From positions 1 through 64,000 of the forward strand of contig QCMS01000002.1 of the NCBI GenBank assembly GCA_003213555.1: a stretch of DNA of 64,000 nt. The letters are read 5' to 3'. Under the pieces are notes generated by a model. The model saw nothing but the letters and a program-made list of their open reading frames with translations. It was not told the DNA's origin and searched no databases. A program made the position numbers and the translations under genes. The DNA comes from Pelagibacteraceae bacterium AG-422-I02 (GTDB lineage: Bacteria > Pseudomonadota > Alphaproteobacteria > Pelagibacterales > Pelagibacteraceae). Positions within the stretch are counted from its first letter, which is position 1. Each line of letters begins with the position of its first letter. Below, piece by piece: positions 42,580 to 51,675 of this stretch.

Positions 42580-43159
42580 GCCTTTTGAATTTTATTTTGA
42601 TTTTGTAAGTCCTTATTCTTTTCTAGCTCACAAAGAAATTAGAAAAATAGAAATTAAAGAGGGAATTAAAATAAAGTATAATCCAATACTTTTAGGGGGT
42701 CTACACAATTTACACGGAATTAAAGCTCCAGCCTTTATCCCAGCTAAAGCAAGACACATGATTAAAGATTGCAAACTTATAGCAGAAAGAAACGGAGTAA
42801 TATTTAAGTTTAATTCGTATTTTCCCATCCGCAGCTTAAATTTAATGCGAGGTGTACTAGTTGCTGAAGAGGATAATATAAAAAATTATTATATAGATAG
42901 TATTTTCAATACAATTTGGCAAGATGGACTCAATATGAACGATGAAATAATAATTCAAAAAGTTTTGAAAAACATGAGTGTAAACCCGAAAACTTTTGCT
43001 CTTAGAACAACTTCCTCATTAATCAAAGACTCTCTTAGAAAAAAGACTAGTGATGCATACAAAAAAGGTATATTCGGTGCACCAACATTCATAGTAAATA
43101 ATAAAATTTTTTGGGGTCAAGACAGAATTGAGTTTGCACTTAAAGAAGCTAATAAATAG
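42572..43159 (+). CDS. 2-hydroxychromene-2-carboxylate isomerase family (DsbA/GST-kappa fold)
   Basis: The start at 42572 (ATG overlapping the previous stop) is preferred over 42551, giving MIKPFEFYFDFVSPYSFLAH, the family's canonical N-terminus with the catalytic Ser-Pro-Tyr region. Length is 195 residues. The GIFGAPTFIVNNKIFWGQDRI motif at the C-terminus is also diagnostic. Members isomerise chromene carboxylates with glutathione; in this organism the true substrate is unknown. Confidence 0.88.
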   Translation: MIKPFEFYFDFVSPYSFLAHKEIRKIEIKEGIKIKYNPILLGGLHNLHGIKAPAFIPAKARHMIKDCKLIAERNGVIFKFNSYFPIRSLNLMRGVLVAEEDNIKNYYIDSIFNTIWQDGLNMNDEIIIQKVLKNMSVNPKTFALRTTSSLIKDSLRKKTSDAYKKGIFGAPTFIVNNKIFWGQDRIEFALKEANK

Positions 43160-43160
43160 T

Positions 43161-43559
43161 TTATTTTTTTTCTTTTGCTATAACTTTTAATCCACTCTTT
43201 TTTAGAGCATTAAATCCACCATCTACATGAGCAACATTTGTAAAACCCATATCTACTAGTGATTTTGTAGCCAAAGCAGAGCGCCATCCAAGAGCGCAAA
43301 ATAATACCATTTTTTTTATTTCTTTAATTTTATTAGATTGATAATAGGTGCTGTTGGGATCTAACCAAAATTCAAGCATACCTCTTGGAATATGTTTTGA
43401 ATTTTCAATTGTGCCTTCTTTCCAAAGCTCTCTTATATCTCTCACATCTATTAAAGTGATTTCTTTATTATCATAAAGAGATTTAACTTCATTTGAACTC
43501 AAAGTTTCTATGCTTTTTTGAGCTTCTGCCACTAAAGTTTGAGATGATTTAATGTTCAT
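43161..43559 (-). CDS. Rhodanese-like domain protein
   Basis: 132 residues, a single rhodanese domain. ITLIDVRDIRELWKEG, HIPRGMLEF and the active-site loop with catalytic cysteine LFCALGWRSALA are present. It probably carries a persulfide in the cytosol. It converges on the DsbA-fold gene and is divergent from a glycosyltransferase-like gene. Confidence 0.9.
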   Translation of the reverse strand: MNIKSSQTLVAEAQKSIETLSSNEVKSLYDNKEITLIDVRDIRELWKEGTIENSKHIPRGMLEFWLDPNSTYYQSNKIKEIKKMVLFCALGWRSALATKSLVDMGFTNVAHVDGGFNALKKSGLKVIAKEKK

Positions 43560-43597
43560 AGAAGTACACTATAAACTAATATATATGATTTTATATA

Positions 43598-44635
43598 ATG
43601 AAAAAAATAGAAAATATAAAAAAACCTAATTTATTAAAAAAATTATTTATCAAATTATGTCGAATTATTGGATTTGAAATTATTGACCAATCAAATCTTT
43701 ATTTGCCAACTCTAGCAAAACAGGCATCTGAAAATCTGTCTACACTGGGAAGTAAAAATATATCTATTCCATTAGGAATTTCAAAAATAACGAGAACAGT
43801 AAAATCTTTAGATATAATTATTAAAACTTGTACATCAATAAATTTAGTCACGCAAAATAAAAAAAGAATTTTTGAAAAAGATAAATCCGAATATACATTT
43901 CGTTCAATAAATTCAATAGTTAATAGTCTAAAATTTAATAAGAATGATTTAAAAAAAATTAAAATTAAAATTTATATAATTGATCATAATTCAAAAAAAG
44001 AAGATTTAATGAAAATCGAAAATAATTTCAAAAAAACTAATATTGAATTTGAAATTCTAAATCTAGACCTTGAAAAATTTAATAAAATTAAAACTTTGAA
44101 TAAAGATAATCCTACTATTGAAAAAAATATGAGATCAACAATGGCAAGTATTCGAGCTTCTTTTGATTTGGCTAAAAGGAAATCTAGCGATCTAGTTTAC
44201 TTTGTTGAAGATGACTATATCCATAAAAAAGATAGTATTTTTGAGATGGTAAGCGCTTATGAAAAAATTTCATCTGAGCAAAATAAGGAGTTATTTATAT
44301 GTCCAGTGGACTACCCGTATCTGTATAAAAAATTAGATAATTCTCAAATTTTAATTGGAAATAAATATCATTGGAGAACAGTTAATGAATCTCTTTTAAC
44401 TTTTTTGACAAGTAAATCTTTGATTGGTAAATATTGGGATGACTTAGTGTTAATGAGTGAAAATGAGCATGTCCCATTCGAAACACCTCTGCACAATATT
44501 TATGAAAAAGAGATTTGCATCTCACCTATGCCGTCATTAGCTATGCATTGTACTAATATAAATTCGATATTCGGTTTATCTCCAAATATAGATTGGGTAA
44601 AATTGTGGGATGAAAACGAAACTCAAGATAGATAA
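43598..44635 (+). CDS. Putative glycosyltransferase-like protein
   Basis: 345 residues. A central DLVYFVEDDYIHKKDSIF segment looks like a GT-A DxD metal-binding strand, preceded by a Rossmann-like half (KIKIYIIDHNSK). The rest is Lys- and Asn-rich. The C-terminal AMHCTNIN motif is unusual. It stands alone between a rhodanese gene and the ammonium transporters, ending directly in a strong terminator. The specific sugar is unknown, and an alternative is a non-glycosyl transferase of the same fold. Confidence 0.6.
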   Translation: MKKIENIKKPNLLKKLFIKLCRIIGFEIIDQSNLYLPTLAKQASENLSTLGSKNISIPLGISKITRTVKSLDIIIKTCTSINLVTQNKKRIFEKDKSEYTFRSINSIVNSLKFNKNDLKKIKIKIYIIDHNSKKEDLMKIENNFKKTNIEFEILNLDLEKFNKIKTLNKDNPTIEKNMRSTMASIRASFDLAKRKSSDLVYFVEDDYIHKKDSIFEMVSAYEKISSEQNKELFICPVDYPYLYKKLDNSQILIGNKYHWRTVNESLLTFLTSKSLIGKYWDDLVLMSENEHVPFETPLHNIYEKEICISPMPSLAMHCTNINSIFGLSPNIDWVKLWDENETQDR

Positions 44636-44664
44636 AAAGGCCCGAATAATCGGGCCTTTATTTT
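44636..44664. terminator. Bidirectional intrinsic terminator
   Basis: A 10-bp perfect stem with 4-base loop (44636-44645 with 44650-44659). T-rich sequence follows on the plus strand, and five T follow on the minus strand, so it can stop both the glycosyltransferase-like gene and the convergent ammonium transporter gene. Confidence 0.92.
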
Positions 44665-44682
44665 AAATTATTAATGTATTAA

Positions 44683-45972
44683 CTAGTCTCTAATTGAGTA
44701 AGCTGAGACACCTACTTCGGCTTTATCTGTTCCGAGTTTTTCAGCTGCTTTGCTAATTCTTAATCCAATTGTTGATTTAAGAGCAGTAAATGTTACCCAA
44801 GATAAAACAAAGCTAAAGATACATACTGAGGCAGTTCCAATAAATTGAGTGCCAAAAGATGTGTCTGGATTAGTTAATGGAACTACTAATGTCCCAAAAA
44901 TTCCAGCAAACATATGTACTGGTATTGCGCCAACTACATCATCCAAACCATAACTTTCTAACATTTTTGTTCCAAAATACATTATGATTGCTCCAACAGA
45001 TCCAATGAACATAGCTGTAATTGGTCCAGGTGTTAAAGGTTCTGCGGTAATAGCAACGAGACCTGCCAATGCTCCATTTAACATCATAACAATATCTGTT
45101 TTGCCGCCGATTAATCTCGTCAATGCTGCGCCAGTGAATGTGCCTGCTGCACCGGCTAAATGGGTATTAACTGCAATTTTTGAAATTGCATTTACATCGT
45201 CAAAAGTTCCCATAGCTAATTGACTGAATCCATTGAATCCAAACCAACCAAACCATAGTAAAAAAGTTCCTAAGGTTACTAAAGGAATACTTGAAGCAGC
45301 AAAAGGTTGCATAGATTTCTTTTCACCTTTTCTACCAAATCTTCCTTCTCTAGCACCTAATACGATTACTCCTGCTAGTGCAGCTGCACCACCGCATCCG
45401 TGGACAAGAGTTGAACCGGCAAAATCAGAAAAGCCGCCACTAGCTAACCAGCCACCTCCCCATTGCCAGCCCATAGAAATTGGATAAATAATTCCTGCCA
45501 TCAGAGCTGAAAAAATGAAGAATGGCCAGATCTTAATCCTCTCTGCTACTGCTCCAGATACTATTGAGGCTGTTGCGCACACGAACATCGTTTGAAAAAA
45601 CCAGTCTGAATATCCCGAATAGCCTGTTTCAGCGTCAGAAGAGTCTGTCCAAATGGTAAATGAGCCCACATAACCGCCTTCAGGCACTCCGTAAGCTAAA
45701 TTATAGCCTACTAAAAAGAATACAAGCGAACATATAGCAAATTTACCTATATTTTTCGCGGCAATTGTCGACACACTCTTAGTTGTTACTAATCCACTTT
45801 CAAGCATACAAAAACCTGCAGCCATGAAAGCTACTAATACTCCACCTATATAAAATCCTAATGAATTAAAAATATACTGTCCCTCTTGAGACATTGTAGT
45901 TTCTGCGAAGCTGTGTGAGCTAATCATTAGAGCAGAAATACAACCTAATAAAATGAAAGTTAATTTTTTCAT
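44683..45972 (-). CDS. amtB: Ammonium transporter, AmtB family (copy 1)
   Basis: 429 residues with a signal-like first helix and 11 further helices. AmtB features include AMAAGFCMLESGLV-like helix 1, GSTLVHGCGGAAALAG (pore His) and GAIPVHMFAGIFGTL (second pore His). It shares close identity with the tandem copy at 46126-47418. A GGGGGAAAC ribosome-binding site precedes the ATG. No GlnK gene is adjacent. It takes up ammonium, possibly with different affinity from its neighbour. Confidence 0.95.
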   Translation of the reverse strand: MKKLTFILLGCISALMISSHSFAETTMSQEGQYIFNSLGFYIGGVLVAFMAAGFCMLESGLVTTKSVSTIAAKNIGKFAICSLVFFLVGYNLAYGVPEGGYVGSFTIWTDSSDAETGYSGYSDWFFQTMFVCATASIVSGAVAERIKIWPFFIFSALMAGIIYPISMGWQWGGGWLASGGFSDFAGSTLVHGCGGAAALAGVIVLGAREGRFGRKGEKKSMQPFAASSIPLVTLGTFLLWFGWFGFNGFSQLAMGTFDDVNAISKIAVNTHLAGAAGTFTGAALTRLIGGKTDIVMMLNGALAGLVAITAEPLTPGPITAMFIGSVGAIIMYFGTKMLESYGLDDVVGAIPVHMFAGIFGTLVVPLTNPDTSFGTQFIGTASVCIFSFVLSWVTFTALKSTIGLRISKAAEKLGTDKAEVGVSAYSIRD

Positions 45973-46055
45973 GTTTCCCCCTTTTTTTTTTGACTTGATA
46001 TCAAATTTCAGAGTTTTGAAGCATGAATTTAATGCATACGAGACTTGTAAAATAA

Positions 46056-46091
46056 ATAAGGCCTGAACGGGGGAACCGAAACAGGCCTTAT
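46056..46091 (-). terminator. Intrinsic terminator between the two amtB genes
   Basis: A 10-bp perfect stem (46056-46065 with 46082-46091) with a 16-base loop. On the minus strand it is followed by TTATTTT. It lies downstream of amtB copy 2 and upstream of copy 1, so the two copies may be separately transcribed. Confidence 0.75.
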
Positions 46092-46125
46092 AATTTTTCC
46101 CAACAAACGAGGGAGGGAATTTTAT

Positions 46126-47418
46126 TTAGTCTCTGATACCGTAAGCTATTACACCAACTTCTGATTTGTCGGTTCCTAGTCTTTCAGCCTCTTTGCTTAT
46201 TCTTAATCCAATTGTATTTTTAATAATTTGGAAAACAATAAACGAGACTATGAATACGAATACCACAACTGAGATTGTTCCTAGGAATTGTGCTCCGAAA
46301 GTAACATCACCGTTAGTTAATGGTACTGCTAATGTACCCCATACACCAGCTACTAAGTGTGCTGGTATGGCACCTACTACGTCGTCAATTTTCATTTTGA
46401 ACAATAGTTTTGTTGAGAAGTACATTAATACTCCAGCTATCGCTCCAATGAAGATTGCAGCTAAAGGACTTGGTGTTAGTGGCTCTGCTGTAATACCCAC
46501 TAATCCAGCTATCGCACCGTTTAGCATCATTACTACGTCAGTTTTACCACCAATTACTCTTGATACAGTTGCAGCAGCTAATACACCGCCACCTGCAGCT
46601 AAGTTCGTATTGATATAAATTGTTGCTACTGAAGACACATCCTCAAGTGTTCCAGCGGCTAATTGTGATCCACCATTAAATCCGAACCAACCTAACCAAA
46701 GTATAAATACTCCTAAGGTTGCTAATGGAATAGATGATGCCGCAAAAGGCGCCATAGGCTTGGCTTCTCCTCTACTAGAGAATCTGCCTGATCTAGCACC
46801 AAGAACGATGGCACCGGCTAAAGCAGCAGCTCCTCCGGCAGCATGTACTAGTGTAGAACCAGCAAAATCAGAAAATCCAGCTACAGATAACCATCCGCCA
46901 CCCCACTGCCAGCCCATTGAAATTGGATAGATAATTCCAGTTAAAATTGCGGCAAATAAGAAAAATGGCCAGATCTTAATTCTTTCAGCTAAAGTACCAG
47001 ATACGATTGACATTGTAGTGGCACAGAACACCATTTGGAAAAACCAATCAGATCCGTCTGAATAACCTGTCTCAAGTTTTGATGCGTCACTCCATGGCGT
47101 AAATGTACCGATATATCCTCCTTCTGGAATACCGTAAGCTAAATTATAACCAACCAGCCAGAACATTACTCCGGCGATTGAATAAAGACCTATATTTTTT
47201 GCACAGATTGCTGATACAGACTTTGATGTTACCAAACCTGACTCTAACATTGCAAAACCCGCGGCCATCCACATGACCAAGAAACCTGACATCAAAAATA
47301 ATATAGTATTAAATATGTATTGTACTTCCGCTGATACTGTAGTCTCGGCATAACCTAGACCAGCAAAACCAAAGTAAATGGCTGTACCTGCTAAAAAGTA
47401 ACCAATGTATTTTTTCAT
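46126..47418 (-). CDS. amtB: Ammonium transporter, AmtB family (copy 2)
   Basis: 430 residues, paralogous along its whole length to the adjacent copy, including GSTLVHAAGGAAALAG and GAIPAHLVAGVWGTL (pore histidines). It has the same predicted fold and the same C-terminal RLGTDKSEVGV-type tail. The upstream region holds TGCATTTTTTGCA near 47491-47503, a small palindrome. Two Amt genes side by side suggest different affinities or regulation. Confidence 0.95.
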   Translation of the reverse strand: MKKYIGYFLAGTAIYFGFAGLGYAETTVSAEVQYIFNTILFLMSGFLVMWMAAGFAMLESGLVTSKSVSAICAKNIGLYSIAGVMFWLVGYNLAYGIPEGGYIGTFTPWSDASKLETGYSDGSDWFFQMVFCATTMSIVSGTLAERIKIWPFFLFAAILTGIIYPISMGWQWGGGWLSVAGFSDFAGSTLVHAAGGAAALAGAIVLGARSGRFSSRGEAKPMAPFAASSIPLATLGVFILWLGWFGFNGGSQLAAGTLEDVSSVATIYINTNLAAGGGVLAAATVSRVIGGKTDVVMMLNGAIAGLVGITAEPLTPSPLAAIFIGAIAGVLMYFSTKLLFKMKIDDVVGAIPAHLVAGVWGTLAVPLTNGDVTFGAQFLGTISVVVFVFIVSFIVFQIIKNTIGLRISKEAERLGTDKSEVGVIAYGIRD

Positions 47419-47509
47419 AAGTTCTCCCTTGTTGAGGGCCTTATAGAATTTATGAATTCGAATTAGTAATGATATGTCTTAATTTGAGCTATGCATTTTT
47501 TGCAAGTAG

Positions 47510-47544
47510 TTAGCCCCTATTTGAGATTATCAAATAAGGGCTAA
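47510..47544. other. Hairpin downstream of hupB, not a classical terminator
   Basis: Arms 47510-47523 and 47531-47544 pair over 13 of 14 positions with a 7-base loop. No T-run follows on the minus strand, where transcripts from the HU gene arrive, so termination efficiency is doubtful. It may instead stabilise the mRNA end. Confidence 0.5.
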
Positions 47545-47552
47545 ATAAACGT

Positions 47553-47828
47553 TTATCGATTAAACATTTCTTTTAAGCTTTTAGCAGGTAAAAACTTAAC
47601 TTTTTGTGATGCAGCGATTTGAATTGACTCACCTGTTCTAGGATTTCTTCCCACTCTAGCTTTTCTCTTTGCTACTTTATAAGTACCAAAACCAGCTATC
47701 TTTACAGTATCGTCATTTTTCAAAGCATCTAAAATTATAGTCGTTATTGAATCAAAAGTTCTTTCAGCATCAGCTTTACTTTGACCCAAAGTTGACGATA
47801 TTTTCGCTACTAGTTGTTTTTTATTCAT
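47553..47828 (-). CDS. hup: HU-family DNA-binding protein
   Basis: 91 residues, full length. MNKKQLVAKISSTLG start, FGTYKVAKRKARVGRNPRTGE beta-arm tip with the intercalating Pro, and the C-terminal FLPAKSLKEM are classical for HU/IHF. It bends and compacts DNA. The gene is downstream of rseP with a 146-base spacer containing nested inverted repeats. Subunit type (HU alpha/beta or IHF) is not decided. Confidence 0.95.
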   Translation of the reverse strand: MNKKQLVAKISSTLGQSKADAERTFDSITTIILDALKNDDTVKIAGFGTYKVAKRKARVGRNPRTGESIQIAASQKVKFLPAKSLKEMFNR

Positions 47829-47870
47829 TTTATGCCCCTTTTTTGTTACTTTCTAATCTGCAGAAAAACC

Positions 47871-47950
47871 CAATAAAATCAATGTTTTTTTGGTGTTTCA
47901 CGTAAATGTTAACACAATATGTTGTGCCTCAAAAAGTGTTGATTTTATTG
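47871..47950. promoter_or_regulatory. Inverted-repeat region upstream of the HU gene
   Basis: A perfect 12-base inverted repeat (47871-47882 with 47939-47950) encloses a second palindrome, CACAATATGTTGTG, at about 47914-47927. It lies in the HU gene's upstream region and may be an operator or 5'UTR structure. A weak GGCTT/AAGCC hairpin with following T at 47966-47986 could terminate rseP transcripts. Confidence 0.5.
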
Positions 47951-47974
47951 ACTTTTTTTACTTATAAAAATGGC

Positions 47975-49093
47975 TTAAAACAAGCCTAAATCTTTAAGGT
48001 CATTAAATGTTGTGAAAAACATTAAGGAAAATAGCAAAAATAACCCGATTCGAAAAAAACCTTCCTGCGTTCTCTGGGTTAAAGGACGACCTAAAATCTT
48101 CTCGAATGCGTAAAACATTAAATGTCCGCCGTCTAACATTGGTATTGGTAAAAGATTTATAAACCCTAAACTTATAGATATATATGCCATAATACTTAGA
48201 AAGGCGACAATTCCAAACTTAGCAACCTGGCCAGTAATTTTAGCAATTTTAATAGGACCTCCTAATTGAGAGGTATCCCCTGTCCCTTTAAACATTGAAA
48301 TAATAAAATCCCATGAAGCCTCAATAACAAACCAAGTTTCTTTAACAGCATAATATAATGCTGTAGCTGGGCCCAATCTCTTCCTGTTTATTTCTTCATT
48401 CAAAGGGGCAACTTTAATTCCAATAATCTTCTTTTTAATTCCGTTTCCTAGCGTGTCTTTACCTTCTATAAACTTTGGCTTTACTTTTAAGGTTAGTTCA
48501 TTCCCATTTCTTAAGACCTTAATATCAATAATTTCTAAAGATGAGGCGTTTATGAAAGTAGATACCTCCATAATACTTTTTACTTCTCTATTATTAATTG
48601 ATTGGATTACATCACCTGATTTAATACCAGCAACATAAGCTGGGCTTTCAGGCTGAACTTCTTGGATTTGAGCAGGTGTAAAATCCTTACCTGCAAACAT
48701 ATAAATAAAAGCAAAAATCAATATAGCAAGTAAAAAATTAGCAAAAGGTCCAGCTGCAACAATTAAAGATCTTTGATAGAGAGGTTTTACTACAAATAGT
48801 TTTTTTCTGTCTTCCTCATTATACTCTTTTAAAAGTTCTTCTTGCTCTGCTTGGCTAAAAACGTTTCTATCGCCAAAAAATTTAACGTATCCTCCTAGGG
48901 GTATTGCGCAAAATTTCCATCTGGTACCTAATTTATCGTTAAAACCAAATATTTCTTTACCAAAACCAATGGAAAAATCAGTAACTCCAACACCATATTT
49001 TTTTGCAAAATAATAGTGTCCATATTCATGAATAAAAACAACAATAGTTAATAAAATTATAAATGGGATTATAAAAGATATTAAAATTTCCAC
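47975..49093 (-). CDS. rseP: Site-2 protease RseP/RIP metalloprotease
   Basis: 372 residues. The zinc motif HEYGHYYFAKK is in the first helix region (residue about 23), one PDZ domain lies at about 130-210, and the second active-site segment LPIPMLDGGHLMFY is near residue 315. It cuts membrane-spanning anti-sigma factors or signal peptides. It overlaps the lysR gene by 13 bases. In many proteobacteria it neighbours bamA and dxr; neither is here. Confidence 0.92.
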   Translation of the reverse strand: MEILISFIIPFIILLTIVVFIHEYGHYYFAKKYGVGVTDFSIGFGKEIFGFNDKLGTRWKFCAIPLGGYVKFFGDRNVFSQAEQEELLKEYNEEDRKKLFVVKPLYQRSLIVAAGPFANFLLAILIFAFIYMFAGKDFTPAQIQEVQPESPAYVAGIKSGDVIQSINNREVKSIMEVSTFINASSLEIIDIKVLRNGNELTLKVKPKFIEGKDTLGNGIKKKIIGIKVAPLNEEINRKRLGPATALYYAVKETWFVIEASWDFIISMFKGTGDTSQLGGPIKIAKITGQVAKFGIVAFLSIMAYISISLGFINLLPIPMLDGGHLMFYAFEKILGRPLTQRTQEGFFRIGLFLLFSLMFFTTFNDLKDLGLF

Positions 49094-49971
49094 TCGTTTA
49101 CCTTTGTAAATATAAAGTTTCTAAAAGCCGTCAATCTTGCATTATTCTTTAAAGATGCGGGATAAACAAAATGAGTTTCGGTAGGTTTGCCTGCTTCCTC
49201 AGGTAAAACTTTAGTTATATTACTTACGTTATGAGCGATGTAATCTGGTAAAGCAGCTAAACCGACTCCACTTTGTACCGCTAATAATAATCCATAAACA
49301 CTGTTAACTTTCATAATTGATTTTCTTTTTTTTCCATCTTTAATACCATGTTTTAAAACCCAGTCAGGATTATAAACTGGAGACGGTGCACCTTTTCCGT
49401 AAGTTATAAATTTATGTTTATCTAAATCTTTTAAAGTTTTTGGATATCCATTTTTTTGCAGGTAATCGTTTGAACCATAAATATGATAATTAAAATCAAC
49501 AAATTTTTTTTGGATCAAATTTAATTGTTTTGGTCTTCTCATTCTTATCGCTACATCTGCTTCTCGTGTACTTAAATCAAGTTCTTTATCATCAAAAATT
49601 AATTCAATTTCAATATCTGGATGTAAATCCATAAATTCTTTTATTCTAGGTGTAAGCCAAGTCGTACCAAAACTTACTACTGTAGTAACAGTAAGTTTTC
49701 CATTTAGTTTATCTTTATGTCCGCTAAGATTAGACTCAACATCTTTTAATTTTGAAATGATCTCATGTGCTGATTTAAAGAGATATTCACCATTTTCAGT
49801 CAAAACTAAACCTCTTGCATGTCTTTCAAAAAGTTGAACTTTTAAATCGCTCTCTAATGCTTGAATCTGGCGGCTTATAGCTGATTGACTTAAATTTAAT
49901 ATTGTAGAGGCTTTGGTAAAACTAGAGGCCTCTGCAACAGTATGAAATATTTTTAATTTATCCCAATCCAT
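49081..49971 (-). CDS. LysR-family transcriptional regulator
   Basis: 296 residues. The N-terminal winged helix-turn-helix (FHTVAEASSFTKASTILNLSQ, SAISRQIQALE) is complete, and a periplasmic-binding-like effector domain follows. It begins 19 bases after the acryloyl-CoA reductase gene in the same direction, so it may regulate that gene or be autoregulated. It overlaps the rseP gene. Confidence 0.9.
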   Translation of the reverse strand: MDWDKLKIFHTVAEASSFTKASTILNLSQSAISRQIQALESDLKVQLFERHARGLVLTENGEYLFKSAHEIISKLKDVESNLSGHKDKLNGKLTVTTVVSFGTTWLTPRIKEFMDLHPDIEIELIFDDKELDLSTREADVAIRMRRPKQLNLIQKKFVDFNYHIYGSNDYLQKNGYPKTLKDLDKHKFITYGKGAPSPVYNPDWVLKHGIKDGKKRKSIMKVNSVYGLLLAVQSGVGLAALPDYIAHNVSNITKVLPEEAGKPTETHFVYPASLKNNARLTAFRNFIFTKVNEWKF

Positions 49972-49990
49972 AGATAAAGTTAATTATAAG

Positions 49991-50992
49991 TTATTTATTT
50001 GGATTTACTATAGCTCTCCCAAAAAACTCCCCTTTAAGAAGCTTAGGATAAGTTTCTAAAAGTTCAGTAAATGAAAGCTCTTTAGTAAAAGACTCAACCT
50101 TTGAAAAATCTATTAAGTTAGCTACCTCCCCCCAAACGAATTCTCTTCGTTTAATTGAAGATCCTGACGAATCAATTCCCCACAACTTAACTCCTCTTAT
50201 AATAAATGGCATAACATTTGTATTAATTTTAATACCGCCAGCATTTCCGCAAGCAGCTACTATTCCACCAGGTTTTGTTTGAGCAAATATTTTAGTTAAA
50301 GCAGATCCACCAACAGTATCAACTACACCGTCCCACACCCCTTTTTCTAAAAGTTTGCTTTCGCCTTCAAATTCTTTTCTGTCGATAATATTTTTTGCAC
50401 CTAAATCTTTTAAGTAATCGTTCTTATCTTTTTTACCTGTAACAGCATGAACATCGTATCCCATTTTTGATAAAATCATTACTGCAATACTTCCAACACC
50501 GCCTGTTGCACCAGTAACTAAAACATCTTTAACTTTTTCACCTAATAGTAATTCTTCTTTTGCTTTTACTGCAAACGAGCAAAGTAAAGCAGTAAAACCA
50601 GCTGTACCTAACATCATAGCTTTATACGTATCTAATTCTTTTGGTATCTTAATTAAAAAATTTGAGTCCACTTTTGCGTATTGAGAAAACCCTCCGAAAT
50701 ATGCTTCTCCTACTCTAAATCCTGTAAGAATTACTTTATCATCTTTTGAAAATTTACCATCTTCACTCTCTACAACTGTTCCTGAAAAATCTATTCCCGG
50801 CACAAAAGGAAATTTTCTTACGATCTTTCCTCCATCATTTAAAATAAGAGCATCTTTATAATTTAAGCTTGAATAATCAACTTTGACCAATACATTTCCA
50901 TCTTTTAATTGGGTTTTATCTATTTCTTTAATTTCTCTTGTGAACTTTTCGTTTTGATTATCAATAACAATAGCTTTGAATTTATCAGACAT
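49991..50992 (-). CDS. acuI: Acryloyl-CoA reductase-like (AcuI/YhdH) enzyme
   Basis: 333 residues, zinc-independent MDR fold. SSLNYKDALI near residue 46, PFVPGIDFSGTV and GATGGVGSIAV (NADPH loop) fit the YhdH/AcuI group. AcuI reduces acryloyl-CoA to propionyl-CoA, detoxifying acrylate made from DMSP, a common substrate for marine bacteria. No DMSP lyase gene is in this window. The folE gene ends one base before it starts. General quinone or enone reductase activity is the alternative. Confidence 0.88.
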   Translation of the reverse strand: MSDKFKAIVIDNQNEKFTREIKEIDKTQLKDGNVLVKVDYSSLNYKDALILNDGGKIVRKFPFVPGIDFSGTVVESEDGKFSKDDKVILTGFRVGEAYFGGFSQYAKVDSNFLIKIPKELDTYKAMMLGTAGFTALLCSFAVKAKEELLLGEKVKDVLVTGATGGVGSIAVMILSKMGYDVHAVTGKKDKNDYLKDLGAKNIIDRKEFEGESKLLEKGVWDGVVDTVGGSALTKIFAQTKPGGIVAACGNAGGIKINTNVMPFIIRGVKLWGIDSSGSSIKRREFVWGEVANLIDFSKVESFTKELSFTELLETYPKLLKGEFFGRAIVNPNK

Positions 50993-51601
50993 CTATTTTT
51001 CAATATATTTTAGGTATCTATTTTGAATACTTAAATCTTCTTTAAAAGAACCTAAAAAATAATTTGTAACAGTTGTTGCTTTCTCTTTTTTTATACCTCG
51101 CATAGTCATACATTGATGTGCTGCATCAATTGTAACTGCTACACCCTTAGCATCTAAAGCGCTCATAAGTGTTTTTGCAATTTGCATTGTCAATCTCTCT
51201 TGTGTTTGTAGTCGTTTAGAAAAAATTTCAACTGTTCTAGCTAATTTGCTCAGACCTACAACTTTTTTATTTGGAATATAAGAAACATGAGCAACACCTA
51301 TTATTGGGGCCATGTGATGCTCACAATGACTTTCTAAAGTTATATTTTTTTCAATTACCATATCATCGTAACCTTCAACATCACCGAAAGTCTTTGATAA
51401 ATCTTCTTCTGCATTTTGATGATAACCTTTAAAATACTCTTTAAAAGCTTTCACTACTCTTTTTGGAGTCTCTTGTAAGCCTTCTCTACTTGGATCTTCG
51501 CCAATCCAGGCTAATAATTTTTTTATTGCCTCTTCAGCCTCTTTATCACTGACCTGAGGTTTATTTGATGACTCTTTATTGATGTCTTTTACTAATTTCA
51601 T
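50993..51601 (-). CDS. folE: GTP cyclohydrolase I
   Basis: 202 residues, typical size. Zinc ligands are seen in LESHCEHHMAPIIG (Cys, His) and AAHQCMTMRG (Cys). It catalyses the first step of tetrahydrofolate or pterin synthesis. It is followed by acuI with no gap and is divergent from hisI. With the CADD-like protein elsewhere in the window it is one of few visible folate genes. Confidence 0.95.
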   Translation of the reverse strand: MKLVKDINKESSNKPQVSDKEAEEAIKKLLAWIGEDPSREGLQETPKRVVKAFKEYFKGYHQNAEEDLSKTFGDVEGYDDMVIEKNITLESHCEHHMAPIIGVAHVSYIPNKKVVGLSKLARTVEIFSKRLQTQERLTMQIAKTLMSALDAKGVAVTIDAAHQCMTMRGIKKEKATTVTNYFLGSFKEDLSIQNRYLKYIEK

Positions 51602-51675
51602 ACTAGAACGTTTCTATAGGACATAGTTAATTATTGCAAATTGCTATTTTGTCTTTTTTTCACTATTTTACTGTC

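Noticed and set aside
51634-51675. Longer HisI start
   Set aside because: The extra 14 residues are hydrophobic and absent from the family; the ATG at 51676 matches the family N-terminus.
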